From Paracoccaceae bacterium (lineage in GTDB: Bacteria; Pseudomonadota; Alphaproteobacteria; Rhodobacterales; Rhodobacteraceae), in assembly GCA_026982275.1 (NCBI GenBank), contig JALSHK010000481.1:1-8334 (forward strand): a DNA stretch of 8,334 bases, in the 5' to 3' direction. A program made the translations under genes and the position numbers. Positions 5,452 through 8,334 of the stretch are shown here, piece by piece (position 1 is the first letter of the stretch; every line of letters begins with the position of its first letter). The notes beneath the pieces were generated by a model that had not been told where the DNA came from, ran no database searches, and was given only the letters and a program-made list of their open reading frames with translations.

Positions 5452-6738
5452 ATGAACAAGCCCTTGAGAATCGCAATTGCAGGTCTTGGCACCGTGGGTG
5501 CCGGCGTGGTGAAAATGGTGCAGACCCATGGTGAATTGTTGGCCCGCCGCGCCGGTCGCCCGATCGAGATCGTTGCGGTTTCCGCCCGCTCCCGCGGTAA
5601 GGATCGCGGCGTTGATCTGGGCGCTTATGCTTGGGAAGACGATCCGGTGGCGCTGGCCAGGCGGGGTGATGTTGACCTTCTGATCGAGGTGATGGGTGGC
5701 GAGGATGGCCCGGCCAAAGCCTGCTGCGAGGCCGCACTATCAGCGGGCAAGCATGTGGTGACGGCCAATAAAGCCATGCTGGCGCTGCATGGGCAAGCCA
5801 TGGCCGAGCTGGCCGAAAGCGCCGGCGCGGCGCTACGCTTCGAAGCTGCTGTTGCGGGCGGTATTCCGATTGTAAAAGCCCTGACCGAGGGGCTGGCAGG
5901 CAATGGTATTTCGCGGGTGATGGGCGTGATGAACGGCACCTGCAATTATATCCTTACCAAAATGGAAGCCACCGGCGAGAGCTATGGCGAGGTGCTGAAA
6001 GAGGCGCAGGCGCTGGGCTATGCCGAGGCGGATCCGACCGTGGATGTGGGCGGAATCGATGCCGCGCACAAGCTTTCCCTGCTAACCGCTACCGCTTTTG
6101 GCACCCGCGTTGCCTTTGACAAGGTCGAGATCGAGGGCATCGAGCGGATCACCCTTCAGGACATCAAAAACGCCAATGACATGGGATTCAAGATCAAGCT
6201 TTTAGGCGTGGCGCAACAAAATGGTGACGGCATAGAGCAGCGTATGCAGCCCTGCCTTGTGCCCACAGCCTCGCCGCTGGGGCAGCTTGAGGGCGTCAGC
6301 AATATGGTGGTGGTGGATGGTGATTTCATCGGCCAGACGGTTTATCAAGGCCCCGGCGCGGGCGAAGGGCCTACGGCCAGCGCCATTCTGGGGGATATCA
6401 TGGATATTGCGCGCGGGTTGATCATTCCCGCCTTTGGCCAGCCCGCCACAGGCCTGGCCCGGCCCGATGCCTCCTCCAATGGCTCCGATGCCGCCTATTA
6501 CCTGCGCTTCAGCCTGACCGATGCCCCTGGCACTCTGGCCCGGCTGGCCAGCCTGCTGGGCGCGCATAAGGTGTCAATCAACCGGATGCACCAATACGGC
6601 CATGACGGAAAAACCGCCCCCCTGGTGATTGTCACCCATTCCACGCCACGCGCGGCGCTCAATGCGGCATTGGCGGAGATTTGCGCATTGGAAGCCTCGC
6701 TGGCCGAGCCTGTAGCCTTACGCATCGAGACCCTATAG
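5452..6738 (+). CDS. hom: Homoserine dehydrogenase
   Basis: A cytoplasmic NAD(P)-dependent enzyme reducing aspartate-4-semialdehyde to homoserine, the branch point to threonine and methionine. The 428-residue length is that of the monofunctional bacterial form with a regulatory tail. The Rossmann motif GLGTVGAG is at 11-18, TANK at 104-107, and NGTCNYI at 161-167. The family signature runs from about 186 to 207 (YAEADPTVDVGGIDAAHK), with Glu192, Asp203 and Lys207 matching the yeast catalytic Glu208, Asp219 and Lys223. A C-terminal ACT domain begins near 348 (YYLRFSLTDAPGTLARLASL), the usual site for threonine feedback inhibition. The frame is open 15 codons upstream into the previous gene, but the ATG at 5452 has AAGGAA (5441-5446) 5 bases before it and starts directly at the conserved N-terminus. 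It probably shares its transcript with the RraB-like gene. Confidence 0.97.
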   Translation: MNKPLRIAIAGLGTVGAGVVKMVQTHGELLARRAGRPIEIVAVSARSRGKDRGVDLGAYAWEDDPVALARRGDVDLLIEVMGGEDGPAKACCEAALSAGKHVVTANKAMLALHGQAMAELAESAGAALRFEAAVAGGIPIVKALTEGLAGNGISRVMGVMNGTCNYILTKMEATGESYGEVLKEAQALGYAEADPTVDVGGIDAAHKLSLLTATAFGTRVAFDKVEIEGIERITLQDIKNANDMGFKIKLLGVAQQNGDGIEQRMQPCLVPTASPLGQLEGVSNMVVVDGDFIGQTVYQGPGAGEGPTASAILGDIMDIARGLIIPAFGQPATGLARPDASSNGSDAAYYLRFSLTDAPGTLARLASLLGAHKVSINRMHQYGHDGKTAPLVIVTHSTPRAALNAALAEICALEASLAEPVALRIETL

Positions 6739-6773
6739 AACGGTGAAGATTTTACTGATCCAAGGATTTTATC

Positions 6774-7040
6774 ATGAAACATCTCTCTATCCTCGCCACC
6801 CTCGCCGCTCTGTTTGCCGCCCCGGCCTATGCCCAGATGGTGGAAGCCGACAGCGATACTGTTGAAGCCCTGCGCCAGCTGGTTCTCAGCAATGACGAGG
6901 ATTGCGCGGTTGTAACAGACATGCAGCCCGAAGGCGCAACCGGTGTGCGCCTCACCTGCCAGAAAAAGCCGAATCGTGATGCCACGGTAGTTTATGTCAT
7001 TGCAGTTAGCGAAAACGGCCTTAGTGTAACCAAACAATAA
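6774..7040 (+). CDS. Small secreted protein, function unknown
   Basis: An 88-residue protein with a strong Sec signal peptide: Lys2-His3, hydrophobic core 4-16 and an Ala-Tyr-Ala motif with cleavage expected after Ala20. The mature protein is about 68 residues, acidic at its N-terminus, and has exactly two cysteines (Cys44 and Cys62), which could form a disulfide in the periplasm. Predicted content is a helix (about 28-39) followed by strands (55-61, 71-78, 83-87). I do not recognise a family. AAGGA at 6762-6766 lies 7 bases before the ATG and supports the start. It sits 35 bases after hom and 23 before glpX, so it is likely in the same transcript, although nothing links it to either enzyme by function. 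Confidence 0.8.
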   Translation: MKHLSILATLAALFAAPAYAQMVEADSDTVEALRQLVLSNDEDCAVVTDMQPEGATGVRLTCQKKPNRDATVVYVIAVSENGLSVTKQ

Positions 7041-7063
7041 ACCAACGATCAAAAAGGCCCTAC

Positions 7064-8029
7064 ATGTCCGAAAACCCTCTTTATTCCGACCGAATGCTTT
7101 CGCTCGGGCTAGCCCGCGTATCCGAACAAGCTGCCATTGCAGCCGCCAAGCTGGTGGGGGCGGGCGATGAAAAAGCCGCCGATCAGGCCGCGGTGGATGC
7201 CATGCGCACCCAGCTCAACAAGCTGGATATCCGTGGCCGGATCGTGATCGGCGAGGGCGAGCGCGACGAAGCGCCGATGCTCTATATCGGCGAGGAAGTC
7301 GGCAAGGGCACCGGTCCGGAGGTGGATATCGCGCTGGATCCGCTGGAAGGCACCACCCTTTGCGCCAAGGACATGCCCAATTCGCTGGCCGTAATCGCGA
7401 TGGGGCCAAAAGGCTCTATGCTCTATGCCCCTGATACCTATATGGAAAAGCTGGCCATTGGCCCGGGCTATCCAAAAGACGTGGTGACGCTGGCAATGTC
7501 CCCTTCCGAACGGGTGCGCGCGCTGGCCACCGCCAAAGGGGTTCAGCCCTCCGATATTATGGTCTGTGTATTGGAGCGGCCACGCCATGAAGCCATGATC
7601 CGCGAATTGCGTGAAGTGGGGGCTTGTATCCGGCTGATAACCGATGGCGATGTCGCCGGTATTATCCACTGCGCCGAGACCGAAAAAACCGGCATTGATA
7701 TGTATATGGGCTCTGGCGGCGCGCCCGAAGGGGTGCTGGCGGCGGCGGCGCTCAAATGCATGGGCGGGCAGATGTATGGCCAGCTTATTTTCCGCAACGA
7801 TGACGAGCGGGCGCGGGCGCGCAAAACCGGCGTAACGGATTTTGACCGCATCTATGCGCTGGATGATCTGGTGATGGATGATGTGATTTTTGCCGCCACC
7901 GGCGTTACCGATGGCTCGGTGGTATCGGGCGCGCGGCGGGTGGATGGCTATCTGGAGACCGAAACCATCCTGATGCGCTCCAGAACCGGCTCTGTGCGGC
8001 GGTTGTTTTATCGGCAGCGCAATCAGTAA
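7064..8029 (+). CDS. glpX: Class II fructose-1,6-bisphosphatase (GlpX type)
   Basis: A cytoplasmic metal-dependent phosphatase that converts fructose-1,6-bisphosphate to fructose-6-phosphate in gluconeogenesis. In autotrophs and cyanobacteria the class can also act on sedoheptulose-1,7-bisphosphate; that activity is not shown here. The 321 residues match the family's length. Metal and substrate motifs are intact: IGEGERDEAPML (62-73), ALDPLEGT (90-97), ITDGDVAG (192-199) and GSGGAPEGV (216-224, with Glu222 the expected metal ligand), then ATGVTDGS (278-285). AAGG at 7054-7057 precedes the ATG by 6 bases. Its TAA stop shares one base with the ATG of the next gene (TAATG), indicating translational coupling. 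In Rhodobacterales I recall glpX sitting between hom and recJ, as here. Confidence 0.96.
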   Translation: MSENPLYSDRMLSLGLARVSEQAAIAAAKLVGAGDEKAADQAAVDAMRTQLNKLDIRGRIVIGEGERDEAPMLYIGEEVGKGTGPEVDIALDPLEGTTLCAKDMPNSLAVIAMGPKGSMLYAPDTYMEKLAIGPGYPKDVVTLAMSPSERVRALATAKGVQPSDIMVCVLERPRHEAMIRELREVGACIRLITDGDVAGIIHCAETEKTGIDMYMGSGGAPEGVLAAAALKCMGGQMYGQLIFRNDDERARARKTGVTDFDRIYALDDLVMDDVIFAATGVTDGSVVSGARRVDGYLETETILMRSRTGSVRRLFYRQRNQ

Positions 8030-8259
8030 TGACGGAGCCGGAAGAAAAACCGGAGCGCCCTTTTGCCCTGCTTCGCGGCGTGCTCAGTGTCTGGCTGCTG
8101 GGCTGGGGGGTGCTGATGGCGTTTTTCCTCAAGCTGCAATTCAGCAGTAATCCGCTGTTTAACTGGCCGATGGCTGTAATCTGGTTCGGGCTGTCGGTGC
8201 TGGGCTGGATCGTGGTTTACCGCGTGCTGCGCCGCCTGCGCAGATTGCCGCCGGAATGA
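8029..8259 (+). CDS. Small two-helix membrane protein, function unknown
   Basis: A 76-residue protein with an acidic N-terminus (MTEPEEKPE), two hydrophobic segments (about 13-35 and 47-65) and a strongly basic C-terminus (RRLRRL, 68-73). By the positive-inside rule the C-terminus should be cytoplasmic, so with two helices both ends would be inside. I do not recognise a family. The ATG overlaps the glpX stop by one base, and its TGA overlaps the recJ ATG by 4 bases (ATGA), so it is almost certainly translated with both neighbours. It has no ribosome binding site of its own outside glpX coding sequence. The overlaps on both sides argue that it is a real gene. Confidence 0.75.
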   Translation: MTEPEEKPERPFALLRGVLSVWLLGWGVLMAFFLKLQFSSNPLFNWPMAVIWFGLSVLGWIVVYRVLRRLRRLPPE

Positions 8260-8334
8260 GCGGCTATCTGGGGGTGGAGCGCTCGCTCACGGGGCGGCAC
8301 TGGGTTGGCCCTTCTGCCGGGGTAGAGCGACAGG
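8256..8334 (+). CDS. recJ: Single-stranded-DNA-specific exonuclease RecJ, N-terminal 26 residues (3' end outside window)
   Basis: An ATG at 8256, overlapping the preceding stop as ATGA, opens a frame that stays open to the window edge. The 26 residues (beginning MSGYLGVERSLTGRHWVG) match the N-terminus of alphaproteobacterial RecJ as I remember it: a FLGVERSLTGRRW-like start followed by a GPS segment. RecJ is a 5'-3' exonuclease on single-stranded DNA acting in recombinational repair and mismatch repair. The catalytic DHH motifs lie beyond the window, so the call rests on the N-terminus and on the gene order after glpX. Confidence 0.8.
   Translation, partial: MSGYLGVERSLTGRHWVGPSAGVERQ

Noticed and set aside
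5264..5737. Minus-strand frame opposite the RraB-like gene and hom
   Set aside because: The translation is rich in Arg, Pro and Ser as expected for the antisense of a GC-rich gene, and it spans two well-supported plus-strand genes.
7109..7669. 186-residue minus-strand frame opposite glpX
   Set aside because: It is a shadow of the strongly conserved glpX frame, with a His/Arg/Gly-rich translation and no start signal.

Overview
The window looks like ordinary chromosomal DNA from an alphaproteobacterium, most likely a Rhodobacterales (Roseobacter-group) bacterium. This rests on protein character recalled from memory: the glyA C-terminus, a CbbY-like phosphatase, a class I PHA synthase, and the order homoserine dehydrogenase - class II FBPase (glpX) - recJ, which I associate with that order. 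No database search was possible. I see no tRNA, rRNA, IS element, prophage, CRISPR array or toxin-antitoxin pair. Coding density is high and no gene-free stretch exceeds 300 bases.

Left part (1-2153, + strand): the 3' end of glyA (serine hydroxymethyltransferase); a HAD-family hydrolase resembling CbbY but missing several residues expected of that enzyme; and a small outer-membrane beta-barrel protein preceded by a 181-base leader rich in inverted repeats.

Middle part (2137-4629, - strand): phaC, a class I polyhydroxyalkanoate synthase with an intact Cys-Asp-His triad, followed by a TetR-family repressor. A short palindrome in the gap upstream of tetR is a good candidate for the repressor's own operator. 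The tetR 3' end overlaps the convergent outer-membrane gene by 17 bases.

Right part (4689-8334, + strand): a small lipoprotein divergent from phaC, then a compact co-directional run: an RraB-like protein, hom, a small secreted protein, glpX, a two-helix membrane protein and the start of recJ. Gaps in this run are 10, 35 and 23 bases, followed by overlaps of 1 and 4 bases, so it is probably one transcription unit. A plausible sigma-70-type promoter lies just before the RraB-like gene.

Metabolically the window touches one-carbon metabolism (glyA), the aspartate-family amino acid pathway (hom), gluconeogenesis or the Calvin cycle (glpX and the CbbY-like protein), carbon storage (phaC) and DNA repair (recJ). 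I did not find a clearly new system. The items most worth checking are the degenerate CbbY-like protein, the TetR operator beside an isolated phaC, the nested inverted repeats before the outer-membrane gene, and the coupled glpX - membrane protein - recJ junctions.
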